This document shows, one piece after another, positions 33,976 to 45,121 of a stretch of DNA of 64,000 nucleotides (positions are counted from its first letter, which is position 1; each line of letters begins with the position of its first letter). This stretch comes from Hemicordylus capensis (lineage: Eukaryota > Chordata > Lepidosauria > Squamata > Cordylidae). Made by a program: the position numbers and the translations under genes. The notes below the pieces were generated by a model. It made no database searches. It was not told the DNA's origin and saw only the letters and a program-made list of their open reading frames with translations. Location of the stretch: contig NC_069662.1 in NCBI RefSeq assembly GCF_027244095.1, positions 59,048,001 to 59,112,000 of the forward strand, written 5' to 3'.

Positions 33976-34820
33976 CCTAATTTTGTGTGTTGGTCTTGCA
34001 AAACCATTGTGTCCCTTCCTGTGCCAGGGGCAGCTGGGCCCTCCAAAAGGTGGGGGTGCTACAAGCCACTCCCACACCTCCATCCACTTCTCTCTCCCCA
34101 CTCAAAGCTCCTCCTGCCTGTTCCACCAGCAGTACTGACCACTAGATCAAGCCTCCATGGGCAGAGGCAGTATGCTGCTGAATACCAAATGCTGGGGACA
34201 AACAAGAAGGGAGGGCTGTTTCCCCACCTGCCTGTCTGTGTGCAATTGGCTGGTCACTGCCGGTAACAGATGGAGGCTCAGAGTCTTTTTAAAAAAAATC
34301 CTAAGGCCAGAGAGAATGAATATTAGGTCCCCCCCACACCCCTTTAAGGTGATGGTTCTGCGGTATTTGGTAGTCAGCAGTTGGTCTTCCGAAGAATACT
34401 GTCTCTGCCCATGGAGGCTTGATTTAGCTGCCATTGCTGATGGGTGGAACAGGAGCATTCTGCAGGAGAAGCTGCAACTGCCATGAGGGGCTTGTAAGTA
34501 TGAAAAAAGCATCTCTCTTCTTCAAGGTTGCTTTTGACTTCCTCTTACCAGGCTTCTCTTTTCGGATGAAAAAGAAGCTTGGAATATAGAGGAATATCTA
34601 CAACTACCGGGAGGGACTAGAAACCTCTCTTTCTTGCTGAAGTAAAGATTATTCGCAGTCTGCCCAGAAGCATCTGGAGAGAAGGAACTCTGTCCCCACA
34701 GACCTTTGTCCTCATATCTTCGGCCAGTGGAAGGAAGCCCCACAAGCATTTCTCCAGTCCTGGGCAGGGGCAGCTCCATCAAAGCCTGGGAAAGCAAGAT
34801 GGAAACTGCCCAGGGGATGT
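33976..34820. other. No gene or element recognised
   Basis: A fold-back-like pairing of 'gatcaagcctccatgggcag' (34,145) with its inverse near 34,408 suggests a further decayed MITE. Otherwise nothing is supported. Confidence 0.35.
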
Positions 34821-34827
34821 CAAGGAA

Positions 34828-35085
34828 AGTCAGGTGGTGCCGTCGAGTCAGTGTCGACTCCAGGAGACCACAGAGCCCTGTGGTTGTCTTGGGTAGACTA
34901 CAGGAGGGGTTTAGCATTGCCATCTCCCGCACAGTGTGAGATGATGCCTTTCAGCACCTTCCTATTTCTCTGCTGCCCAATACAGGTGTTTCCCATACTA
35001 GTCTTGCAAACATACCAGTGGGGATTTGAAACAGCAACCTCATGCTCCCTAGGCACGTTACTTCCCTGCTGCGCCATTAGGTGGC
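34828..35085 (-). repeat. tRNA-derived SINE (GTCGAG type)
   Basis: An antisense copy from 'gtcaggtggtgccgtcgagt' to 'gctgcgccattaggtggctg', collinear with the copy at 33,374. Confidence 0.9.
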
Positions 35086-36084
35086 TGCAAGGTGATGTGA
35101 CAAGTTACAAACTTGGATGTGCCCAAAGGCTGTGGATGTGCCCAGCTCCAGGACACAACACTTTAGTTGACAACTGCGGCTGATGCAAAGGTTCTTCTTG
35201 TGGACTCCCCCAGCATTGTACAAAACAGGGTATGAAATCCTCCAGCCTTGATCCTATTCACACTTGCAATAAGTTCCATGCAAATCCTCCCGCTCACAAT
35301 GAGGCACTTTGCCTGGGGTTATCATGGCATTTCTGTGTCATGATAGGCAAGGGCTGGGGTCCTGCTTCCCAGACCATGCACCCCAAAAACCTGTTCTGCC
35401 TGCTCCTGGACTGTAGTGGGAGACAGCTACCAATGAAACCGGACTAAGTTGCTTACATCATGGCATGTCAGACCTCCCTCACTCTTCATTTCTAATATTA
35501 TTCGACAGAATAGGCATCCCCTCCATTCATTGTAAATTTTTTATAGTAAGACAGGGAGAGTGCAAGTTGTACAAGTTAGGAGGACTGTAAAGTGTGCAGG
35601 CATTGGGGAGCACAACAAAGAGTGAGCTGGAAGGGAAAGGAAGAGACCTCTTGGAGAACTTGCACTGTGACCCCAGAACTTGGTGCAATAGCTTCCCCAG
35701 TCTTAACAACTTGCCCGCAAAAAGCAGCTAGACATGTGGAAGTATTTTCTATGGGTAGCCTTCCAAGAGCAGACGTCTGGAAATCAGGTACTGCAAAAGT
35801 GTAGCAGAGTGGTGGCTGGAAAGCCTGAACTCTGAGCCAGGGAAATCCTTTGCCTTGGGTAAGCCCCGTCTCTTGGCCTTGGCCTCAACCCTCCTCCCCC
35901 TTACACTGACAACTTGGAGGAAGTGTTACAAACCTACCTTGCAGAGGAAATAACCAAGAGGACTTCTGTGAAGTGCTTTCAATACTCCCAAGTCTGCCGT
36001 TGTTACTGTATATATTCTCCAGAACAACAAGAAATGGAGAAACACACCATTACACTAAAAGGAACGAAGTGTCTGTTCTCTCAC
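35086..36084. other. Intron or flank left of the RAP1GAP exon
   Basis: No exon encoding the expected downstream Ser/Arg-rich part of RAP1GAP was found here. There is also no recognisable transposon. Confidence 0.4.
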
Positions 36085-36219
36085 CTTGAAATTCTCAAAG
36101 AAGCCACCACCCCCGTTCTCTATCTTGTCATCATCTCCAGAGGCCAAGCCCATCATGCTGCGGCTCCGGATCTGCAGCTCCTCATAAAGACTCTCGAGAA
36201 GAGCACTGCGGGTCCGCTC
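36085..36219 (-). CDS. RAP1GAP: RAP1GAP exon, segment after the catalytic domain
   Basis: On the minus strand, acceptor CTGGAGCAG and donor GTGAGA bound 135 bp (45 codons, phase 0). It encodes [20 protein letters not shown], then [19 protein letters not shown] and FFENFK. From memory, human RAP1GAP reads [20 protein letters not shown] and SMMGL with a GGGGFFESFK end at this place. The YEEL and SMMGL features separate it from RAP1GAP2. RAP1GAP stimulates GTP hydrolysis by the small GTPase Rap1; this segment links the GAP domain to the Ser-rich tail. Confidence 0.85.
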
Positions 36220-36793
36220 CTGCTCCAGAAAGAGAAGGCCCCCATGTCAGAGAACAAAGAGGACACAAGCACAGACAGACTGACGAGTCAGAAGGACAGA
36301 AAACAAGGCAAGTGTGTGTGTGTATATATATAGGAGGGCTAGTTTACACAATCAGTCAATTCACAGAGGAACCTTTTCCCTGGGCTGCAGGTTAGAGGCT
36401 ATTTGCATGTCTGAATGCTCCCCCCACACAAAAACAGCCTCTGCACACAGAAAACGAGGTCCTGCCATGCTAGCAAACTCTGACTCTAAGACTGAGAAGC
36501 AAGGTGAAAGCGGAGACAAGGGGCTTTTCCAGAGAGCAGTAAAATGAAGGCTTTTCAAAGCTTCCACACAACTTCCTAATGCCATCTCGCCCACTGTCCA
36601 GATGCAAGCATCGGCTTGTGTGGGCTCCATTGACTCTCTGGCTACATGCTGAGCACAGACCTTGCCCCATTTTCACAGCACCACCTCCCAGCCAGCACTT
36701 GGCATAGCGTATGTCCCTTCAGCAGAAATGAAAAAGGGACAGATTCTTCTCAGAACCCAAGAGCTGGGTGGCAGGGAGCACTATGAAAAATCA
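36220..36793. other. RAP1GAP intron, nothing recognised
   Basis: Contains a short (GT)n/(TA)n tract near 36,313. No exon was found. Confidence 0.5.
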
Positions 36794-36801
36794 CGCAAAG
36801 T

Positions 36802-37214
36802 CAGGGGCGTAACTATAATAGGGCAAGGGGAGACAGTTGTCTGGGGGCCCACTGCCTTGGGGGCCCCCCAGAGGCAAGTCACATGACTGACTCCCCCAGC
36901 CCCACACCCACCCGGGCTTCATTCAGTTGTATTCATCCTCCAAAATTGATGTGAATGTTAAGACCTGGAGCTAGCAGAACAGCATGTCTTTCTCTAGGAC
37001 CATTTAAATGACTTGCATCGTCCACAATTTACAAAGCCCTTTAAAAATAGGATATGTGTGTGTGTGTGTGTGTGTGTGCGTAGACTTTTACTATGCTTTT
37101 TGTTACCACTATTCAGCCTCATTTAAGATTTCTTTACTTCATGAGCTGAGCTTCGGGGGGGGGGGCATTTTAAAATCTTGTCTCTGGGCCGACTCCAACC
37201 TTGCTACGCCCGTG
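36802..37214. mobile_element. 413-bp non-autonomous hAT element in RAP1GAP intron
   Basis: The left terminus CAGGGGCGTAACTATAAT pairs with the inverse of CCTTGCTACGCCCGTG at the right. A perfect 8-bp duplication CGCAAAGT lies at 36,794-36,801 and 37,215-37,222. An internal (TG)n microsatellite is at about 37,052-37,078. Confidence 0.9.
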
Positions 37215-37222
37215 CGCAAAGT

Positions 37223-39848
37223 CCATGCTCAACATGTGGCCAGAGACTCAAACCATGATAGGAAGGAGCATGGGTGCCCACGCAAGGATCTGGACAGTGG
37301 GTAAAATGGCGGCTTAGGAAGTTATGCAGAAGCTTAAAAAAAAAAAAAAAAATCACACCTCTGCCATCTAGAAAAGTCCAAGGATGTCCACCTTCAACTG
37401 CAAACTCCTACCAAGTTTTGTTATAAATACTTCTCTTCTTTGGTCTTTGACCAGTTAGAAACTGTGTGGAGGAGACCCAGAAGTGTGAGGAGATGCAGCT
37501 CCTGATGGCATCGGCTCTTAGCCCAGTAACCCTATTGACCCTTAGGGGCACGAGGGGTAGAGATCATGAGCAAGGGAGCCCCATATCTGACTACACTTTT
37601 TCTACTCTACTTTCCCTTTCTTAGGCTGATAGTCTCAGGTTTCATCCTCTCACCTGAGAGACAGACTTCCTCTTCCTCCTTTTCCTTCCTAATGTAGCAA
37701 GAAGCTAGGAAAGGCCTTGGCATGCAGGCCTTTCCTAGCTCTCTGAGGCATTTCCTAAATAAACTACTTCACTTAGCCCGCTTAAGTTCCCCCCACGTTA
37801 GCACTCTGCTAACCCTGTTTTACTGGGCGCAGCAACACATGAGTAGACCCCTGACCGGGAGGCTACATACAAGCAGCCTCCCGGCCTCGGGGGTCTCCCC
37901 AGAATGCCCCGTGCACTTGCACGGGGCATCCTGGGACTTCCAGGAGCCGGGCAGCCTCCGATCCCCACCGCCCCTCCTGGCTTCGTGACAGAGCCCAGAG
38001 TTGTGTGGGCAGCCAATCTGGCCGCCCAGGGTTGGCTCCTGGCTCCTTGCTCAGCCCACTCTCCCCCACAGAGCCCGGTAAGGCTCTCCACACTGCTTGT
38101 GTGGAAAGGCTCTTTGTGTAGGGCAGGGTCTGGAGCCTCAGAGCAGCAGGAAATGGATCCATTTTGCATGCAGAGTGACTTTGATGACTCTCTCCATTCC
38201 CCTCCAAAATGGCAACTCTCATGCCAAAAAACACCCTGTGCTATTCAGCACTGTGCTATTCAAGAACAACACTGTTGGCTATTTAATTCCAACTTGAAAG
38301 TTTTCCTTTGCACATAACCCTTGCCTTTGCCAATTCTTTCTCCCACCTCACTGTAATATCTTTGCATTGATTCCCAGCTAACCGGCAAATTTACTACCAC
38401 CACAACAAATACTGATATACCACTTTTCAACAAAAGTTTCCAAAGCGGTTTACACAGAGAAATAATAATAATATATGATGGCTTATTTGTGGTTTACTAG
38501 GCAGTGCTCTAAAAATGCCTTGATAACTCTAAAGAGATCAGATCAGCTGCATTTCTCTTCACCAGGGAACTCCTTCAGGTCATTCTCACAACCTGTGAGC
38601 AGGGCAGGGAGGGTGCGGTCGGGGGGAGGCAGGATCGATCTGACCTTTTCCCCCAGATGATCTTTACTGTTTCCGGGACTGCACAACTCACAGGCCCACA
38701 CATGCCGTGCTGCTCATGGCAGCACAGCCATCTGGAGGAACAGCCTGGGGAACACAGCCTGGCCTCCAGAAACCCCTCAATGCATTGCGCAAGGAGCCAG
38801 GCGCATTGGGGGCATTTCCACCCCAGGCAGCCCCAGCAGACACATGACCAGGGTACCAGTCTACCCCGAGAATAGCCCCAGGACAGAAATTCGGCTACCC
38901 GGCAGGGCAGCGCCAAGATCGGCTCTGACCGCCGGTGCTCCACACAAGCAGCTCTATCCAGGCTGCTCGTGTGAACAGCCTCCTTAGCTTTTCTGAAGAG
39001 ATCGCAGACCAGAGTGGCAAAACACCTCGGCAACCTTTCCTCCCACTCTTGTTCCTTCCAGGATTTGTGCTGGGTGCTTCTGCAGCACTAAGAAACTAAC
39101 CGGCCTGCCATTATCCAGGTTCTTGTCCCCAAACAAGAATGGGTCACATTATCACCAATCAGAGTCAGCGTTACCAGTGTGATCACAGAAGTCAATTCGG
39201 TACTTATTTAAGGATAGCAGAGGACAACAAGCAGCACACTGTGCATTGGTGGAGAATGGCACACACATGATACACTGGCCATTCTCAACAAAATACGCAG
39301 AACCAGTGAGCACGAAAGGCTTCACTTCCACATCTTTTAAGAAAGGACAAAGCAATCTGATCCCTGCCTCTTGAGGGACAAAGTGCAACTTAGATTAAGA
39401 CCCTATTATACAGGCACGTGACTGCCGCTCCCTGCTGCTAATACAGCAGAAGAGCCCCACCGTGGCCAGTAGGTGCCCTGGTGAGCTGCAGCAATGTCTG
39501 GGAAGTGGAATCCTTCCCGTGCTTTCCCATGGACTCCTCACTTTCCAGTGCTCCCTGCGTGGCTTCCCAGATGCCACTGGAGTTTGCCAGAGCATCCAGC
39601 GGCATCTTTAAGGGTCTCCACCACTGCGGGGAACAGCGCAACATTGTCAGCAGGTGGGCAATGGGGATAGTCACTTCGGAAGGGTTCTTTGACTTTGGCC
39701 CGGAGGATTATCTGACTTTGGCTACTTGGAGCCAAATATTTACACAGGCCTAATGGCCAGGAGCAAGGAGCTTAGGCAACGGAAAAAGTTCAGAGATGCA
39801 GCAGGTGCTACTTTTGAAGTGTTTATGGCTCCCAGGTGTGCATTTTAC
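37223..39848. other. RAP1GAP intron with repeat scraps
   Basis: Contains an A-rich run near 37,335. GC-rich blocks at about 37,850-38,130 and 38,580-38,960 look like decayed DNA-element sequence. A squamate repeat tail lies at about 38,408-38,475 ('ctgatataccacttttcaac'). The exon expected between those at 36,085 and 39,849 was looked for and not found. Confidence 0.4.
39152..39388 (-). other. Unassigned open frame in intron
   Basis: A 78-codon frame with a protein-like composition, including FVPQEAGIRLLCPFLKDVEV and several Cys residues. There is no clear splice context. It may be a relic of a transposon or processed gene. I do not recognise the family. Confidence 0.2.
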
Positions 39849-40004
39849 CTTGTAGAGAGTCTCCCCAAGGGCATGGTGATGAAGCTGCACTACCACATAG
39901 GCATGCAGGAAATTGGAGGCAATCGTGTCAGGGACAAAGGGAGTATTTTCATCCTGGAAGACAATGGCCACAATATCGTTCCCAATGTGGCGCTTCCGCT
40001 GAAG
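39849..40004 (-). CDS. RAP1GAP: RAP1GAP exon with the catalytic Asn-thumb motif
   Basis: A 156-bp, 52-codon exon between acceptor CCTTCCAG and donor GTAAAA, phase 0 at both ends. It encodes [20 protein letters not shown], then [20 protein letters not shown] and [17 protein letters not shown] contains the Asn thumb (Asn290 of human Rap1GAP), which is inserted into the Rap active site in place of an arginine finger. The Asn and the preceding His are intact. Residues after VVVQ differ from the human loop I recall (AEGGGPDGP), but length is conserved. QDEN and YVVVQ favour RAP1GAP over RAP1GAP2. Confidence 0.92.
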
Positions 40005-40251
40005 CTGGAAGGAAGCACACAAGAGAGGGAGTTATCCTTCCAAACAGCAAATAGCCCAACATGGCCTACTTAACCCCACCGGCCTCCCATCTCAGTTGAA
40101 AACCTGAATCTATTCTAAACCCCACTCCCAGCTTGCTCCATCAACACTAAAATATCTATATGTCTCTACCAGTCTAGATGCTCATACATCACTCTCTCTT
40201 CCACCCCGTCCACAGTTTGCAGCTCCCTAAGCGCCACGAAGCACCAGGTAC
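40005..40251. other. Short RAP1GAP intron
   Basis: 247 bp between two exons, with GT at 40,251-40,250 and AG at 40,006-40,005 on the minus strand. Confidence 0.85.
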
Positions 40252-40381
40252 CTGCTGGGCATCTCCCTCTGTGAAGGGTAGCTTTGTAGAGATATGGAAC
40301 ATGATCTCCTTGCCCCGGAAATTGGTGCAGACAGACTCTGTTCCTGTCTGACCTCTCGTAACATCCAAGCCACCTCGGAAT
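40252..40381 (-). CDS. RAP1GAP: RAP1GAP exon, Rap-GAP domain
   Basis: A 130-bp exon. Acceptor CTGCTCAG at the right; donor GTACCT at the left. It starts with the last base of a Gly codon whose first two bases end the exon at 44,152. It encodes [20 protein letters not shown], then [20 protein letters not shown] and AQQ. Human RAP1GAP has [18 protein letters not shown] and STKLPYTEGDAQQ here. The reading frame passes cleanly to the next exon (AQQ|LQRKRH). It is part of the central beta-sheet of the GAP domain. Confidence 0.92.
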
Positions 40382-40576
40382 CTGAGCAGATCAGTCCCAC
40401 ATATTTCAGGAAAGGTGGGGGGTGGGGCGAGGCAGAGCGGGGGAAGAGGAGAAAAAGAAGAGAAGAGTAAAAAGAAACACTTTATTCAGAGATGGAAATA
40501 CAAGTCAAGTGAGGGCACATTTTGTAAAATGCACGTCTACCAATTCTTCATAATGCTTCTGCAAGATTAAAGTTCT

Positions 40577-41075
40577 TGTTGGAAGTGAAGGACTTTGCGC
40601 TGTCTCATGTCTCAGTGACATAGGAGGACAGCCTAGTGGGTCAGAGGGCTAGAGAGGTCAAGACATTGGTCATCCTTTCTCTACTGCTCTGACATTATCC
40701 CTTTGGTATGTAGATTGCTACTCTCAGGGATTGACTTCCTGCCTGCCTGCCTGGCCACTTCCTCTTCCTTCTCTTTCCTTTCTTTTCCCTTGCAACATGC
40801 AATGCAAGCTCCTCTCTCCCTGCATTATGTATGCAGAGATGTAGAATCCATCTGCATCCAGCTATCTAGATAGAGTAGAGATACTATTTCTCCACTTTAC
40901 TATCTAGAATGGAGTTCACTAATAAATGCTCCATATATTGATCTGAAACGATGAACTGGCTCCAGGTTATTTTACTCTTAGCATACATGCATGCCTGGGC
41001 AGACTCCGCTGTGTTGTGCCTCTGTGCACTCTGCTATATTAGGAGAGTATCTCTTACCAGAGAGAATGCCCAACA
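40577..41075 (+). mobile_element. Solo LTR, TGTTGGAA family, copy 3
   Basis: A 499-bp fossil in the opposite orientation to the other three copies, inside a RAP1GAP intron. It is bounded by TGTTGGAA and CCCAACA with a perfect 5-bp duplication GTTCT (40,572-40,576 and 41,076-41,080). AATAAA lies mid-LTR near 40,921 on the plus strand. Confidence 0.9.
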
Positions 41076-41647
41076 GTTCTTTCATTCTGAGGTATAACTG
41101 GGAATGCATTTGAGCACCCAGGTAAGTTGTGGGAGAGCATAATTCAGAATAACATGCACTCATAATGGCAGATAAAAGGGATGGCTCTCTAAATCCAGAG
41201 TTGGGAAATAAAATGTGATCCAAGTTGCCATTTAAGATATAGATGAAAACTTGATAGTCCACTGTGCTGCAGAGGGCAATGGACTATGGTTTTCATCTAT
41301 ATGTTAGATTCCAGAGCATTTAGCCAAGAAGGCGATAGCAATACAAAATGGAACCCCTAAAGAAATATGGTTCTAAACAGCATAAGGAGAAGCAAGGATG
41401 GTATGTCTAGACTCCCATTCAGACACGTCTTGGGAAGACAGAATTGCACATGCAGTCTGTAGTGCTCTGGCAGGGCAGGGATACTGACCAAAAAAACCCA
41501 AAAATGGGTTTTTCTCACAGCAGGGATTTCCCTGCCATTGTCCAGGAGGGGAGGTTCCATTTGGGTCAGCAGCATGTCTACATCTTCTCCCTTTTCATTT
41601 GGAAATCAATCTGGCTAAGGCACAAGAGGGCAGGTGTGTGTGCATCC
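41076..41647. other. RAP1GAP intron, nothing recognised
   Basis: No exon or element boundary was found. Short frames are without motif. Confidence 0.4.
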
Positions 41648-41655
41648 ACCTAGAC

Positions 41656-42127
41656 CAGGCCTGCACAACATAAGGCCCGGGGGCCGGATTCGGCCTGCAG
41701 GGACTATTTTACTGGCCCCCAGGTATCCTGCAGCAACATAGGAGCTGAAAACTGCCTTATAGCGCCATCCTATGCATGGTTTCTCAGAAATATGTTCCAT
41801 GGTGTACCCAGTGAGTCTTACTCCCATGTAAGCATGCCTAGCATTGCAGCCTGAAAGCAATGACAATTTAGGGAGAGGAGAGGACTTGGCATTTATTTTG
41901 GGCTGGTTTGCACTCCAGGGGCCCCACTGACTGAGCAGGGACAGGACCTATTTTCTGGCCACTATTTCTTGGTTAAAACTATGGGTCTGTTGATAGGGGG
42001 AATAGGTCCACAAGTAACTAACGATATTTTTAATTTTAATGTAATGTGCTAAAAATTGACAGCGGCCCTTTCACGCCTAGTTGTGTATGGTTCTGGCCCA
42101 CTAGGGCATTTGAGTTGTGCAGCCCTG
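41656..42127. mobile_element. 472-bp non-autonomous hAT element
   Basis: Termini CAGGCCTGCACAAC and the inverse of GTTGTGCAGCCCTG. A perfect 8-bp duplication ACCTAGAC lies at 41,648-41,655 and 42,128-42,135. No coding capacity. Confidence 0.92.
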
Positions 42128-42135
42128 ACCTAGAC

Positions 42136-42633
42136 TCTTACGACTTGCAGCATCTTCCAACTTCTTCCTTCCCCCCCTAGTTCATCCACATACACGCTCC
42201 TGCACGCAGAGTGTTGCATATTTGTTTTTGGAAATATTTACAAGCTAACTACTCAGTACTCTGAGCAGGGCTGGCCCTATCATACACAGCACCTTTGAGG
42301 AGTGAGGAGTGCTTTTGGTATGCACACGCACACACATACACACACACACACAACCCAGGTTGGTCTTTCAGTGTTGCCAAGTTGTGTGGCTTGTGCAAAC
42401 TCAGCTCTTTGCACTTGCTTAAAGTTGACACTCTGGGCAACCAGTTGCCTTGGCCACCCCTAAGGCCGGTCCTGGTTCCAGTTCAGAAAGGTCTGGACCA
42501 GGCCTTCTAGTGCCTACACATGGTAGCACTAAGCCCATCACATCTAGCAGCTGCTGAGAGCTGGAGGTTCTCCAAGCTGATGATTAATAAATCAATTGAG
42601 AATGAATGGCCATTTAGTTTTGTGTCACTTGTT
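42136..42633. other. RAP1GAP intron, nothing recognised
   Basis: Contains a short (CA)n at about 42,323-42,351. No exon was found. Confidence 0.4.
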
Positions 42634-42935
42634 ACATAGGAACATAGGAAGCTGCTATATACTGAGTCAGACCATTGACCTGTCTAGCTTCAGTATTGTC
42701 TTCACAGACTGGCAGCAGCTTCTCCAAGGTTGCAGGCAGGAATCTCTCTTTCAGCCCTATCTTAAAGAATCCAGGGAGGGAACTTGGAAGTTGGAACCTT
42801 GTGCTCTTCCCGGAGTACCTCCATCCCCTGAGGGGAATATCTCACAGTGCTCACACTTCTAGTCTGCCATTCATATGCAACCAGGGCAGACCCTGCTTAG
42901 CTAACGGGATAAGTCATGCTTGCTACCACAAGACC
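42634..42935 (+). repeat. Interspersed repeat, 'GGAACATAGGAAGCTGCC' family
   Basis: A full-length copy collinear with 5,562. It ends 'catgcttgctaccacaagac'. Confidence 0.85.
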
Positions 42936-44151
42936 AGCTCTCCTCTCCTCTCACCTTGTTCTTTCACACTTCTCTGCTTCACGATTTAATATTTAAACAA
43001 TCTTACTGAAAAAACAAGCAGAGTTCTGAGAATGATGATCTGTCGTAGATCATGGTTTTGTTTGCTCCACTTGAGACTACAAGTATGCTTGTGACAATAA
43101 AAGATCTTCCTGTGCTACCTTTCTTCTTTTATTTTGCCTGATGGATTTTGGGACGTTATTTCACTTTAACGAGTATTGTTATAACACTTTGACCAGTTTT
43201 AAAGAACTTCTCCCAGTGACGCTACAACAACCACCCTCCGTCAGATTCCTGTTATTAAAGCAGAACTTTAAAAGAACCGCTTTTTGTCCAGTTTCTGTGT
43301 CAAACTGCGGGTGGCATTTGCAAGCAGAGGAAGTGTGTGATATTCGGCCCTGAGCAGTCTCTGAAATCCAAAGCACAGTTTGGATTATAATCAGCGTTAT
43401 TATTTAATACCCTTGATATTGCAGATGGAGACTGGAAGCTAACTGAATCTAAACTACTATCTTAGGAGGCCAACCAGTAAGTCCAAATCTCAACTTATCT
43501 ATGACTGAGAATTTCTGAGTTCACAGCCTATGCTTTTAGGGCCATGTTTGTGTGCGCGTCAATGTAATGCGCCGTATGGCCCCCGCAATTGTTGTTGTTG
43601 TTTTAAAAGTTAAAACAGTATCTGACAGGGTGCCCAGAATCAGGACAGTGACGTCCAGCAAGGGGATACGTAACCATTTCCCTTCATGCTACAGTCCCAG
43701 TGAAGATCATCCACCTGAAGCCAATGGGAACTTCTTTCCCAGGGCGAAGAGCAGCCTTAGGGAGGGCCTGATCTGGATGGGAACTGTGGCAGTGGCAAAG
43801 AGTTCAGCCCTGTCCCACACACCATGGCCCCAGGCCAGACTGCCCTTCCCTGCTGTACAGCTGGCACACAAGGGCTAATCGCATGCTTGTTCTCACATTT
43901 ATTTATTTACCATACTTATATACCACCCAAAACTCACGCCGCTACACGTAGTTCGGCCCTTAGTTCACTGCCTGCTATGCCCCCTTCCCTCAGCCTCCTT
44001 GCCTGCGGGCTGCCTGTCCTTTAGCTTCCTTATCTCCTCAGCCCTGTCCCCTGTTTTTAGCCATCCCCCAGGTGAGGCTTTAATTTTTCTGGGCTGGGCT
44101 GAAAATTGCTCAGACAGACAGTGCTGGAGGAATCAATGCAAAAGTACTTAC
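42936..44151. other. RAP1GAP intron, nothing recognised
   Basis: About 1.2 kb with a poly(T)/TTG tract near 43,590. A 'tttatttatttaccatactt' piece near 43,898 resembles LINE 3' tails. There is no exon. Confidence 0.4.
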
Positions 44152-44209
44152 CCGCGGAAGTCCTGCAGCTGGATTCTGTCCCCAAGGAGATCTAAGAACT
44201 CTAAGATGC
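44152..44209 (-). CDS. RAP1GAP: RAP1GAP exon, 3' portion (5' limit uncertain)
   Basis: The minus-strand frame ILEFLDLLGDRIQLQDFRG ends at a consensus donor (GG|GTAAGT). It joins in phase to the exon at 40,381. Human RAP1GAP has VEFLEFLGQKVKLQDFKG at this point. A TCTCTAG acceptor at 44,210 would make a 58-bp exon. However, the in-frame text SLGILEFL upstream also looks like protein, and RTE LINE sequence begins at about 44,214. The exon may therefore be cut short by the LINE rather than by an original splice site. Confidence 0.75.
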
Positions 44210-44548
44210 CTAGAGACCAACAGATTGGAAGAGGTCAGTCTACATACCCCTACTAAAGAAAAGAGACTTAACAGATTGCGAAGACCATCGCGCAATATCC
44301 TTAATAGCACATGCTAACAAAATAATGCTCAGGATCATCCAATGCAGAATAGAGCCCTACGTAGAAAGGGAAATGCCGGATGTTCAAGCTGGTTTCAGAA
44401 AAGGCTGAGGAACAAGAGACATCATTGCTGAAGCACCCTGGATAACTGAGAAAGCCAAAGAATACCAGAAAGAACTCAATATGTGCTTTATTGACTACAG
44501 AAAAGCCTTTGATTGCATCGACTGAGAGAAGCTGGATTGGAAGAAGAT

Positions 44549-45121
44549 GAGTGTGTTTATTGATTGATTGATTGATTGATTGATTTGATTTATATACCAC
44601 CCTTCCAAAATGGCTCAGGGCAGTTCACAACATGATAAAAACAATTAAAACAAATTAACAATTAAAATCAAACTATTAAAACACAATAAAACCAATAAAA
44701 CAGCTAAAAGCCCTGAAAATCAGGGCAACAGTTTAAAACAGTTAATCATTTAAAACTCTGGAAGGCCAAGCCAAACAGGTAGGTTTTAAGGGCTCTCTTG
44801 AAGGACAGCAAAGATCTCAAATTACAAATTTCTGCTGGGAGTGCATTCCATAGCCCAGGAGCGGCTACAGAGAAGGCCCGCCTCTGCGTCGCCACCAGAC
44901 AACTGGAGACGGCAACTGGAGACGGACCTCCTCAGATGACCTTAATGTGCGGTGGGGATCATGTAGAAGAAGGCGCTCTCTTAGATAACTCGGACCTAAG
45001 CCATTCAGGGCTTTAAAGGTAATAACCAGCACTTTGTATTTTGCCCGGAAACATATCGGCAGCCAGTGTAGCTGTTTCAAAACAGGCATCATATGGTCTC
45101 TCCGGGTTGCCCCAGAGACCA
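44549..45121 (-). mobile_element. L2-type LINE 3' end inside the RTE LINE
   Basis: The minus strand encodes VSGATRRDHMMPVLKQLHWL and YKVLVITFKALNGLGPSYLR, the C-terminus of an L2-clade RT ORF. A 3' UTR with 'atataccacccttccaaaat' follows, with a (TGAT)n tail at the left. No target duplication is evident. Confidence 0.8.

Noticed and set aside
37722-38317. Frames of 88-137 codons on both strands in the RAP1GAP intron
   Set aside because: GC-rich decayed repeat sequence; no similarity to the expected RAP1GAP segment.
44150-44209. Assignment to RAP1GAP2 rather than RAP1GAP
   Set aside because: This exon alone (EFLDLLGD) resembles both, but the next exons carry RAP1GAP-type QDEN, YVVVQ, YEEL and SMMGL. 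A third vertebrate paralogue cannot be excluded.
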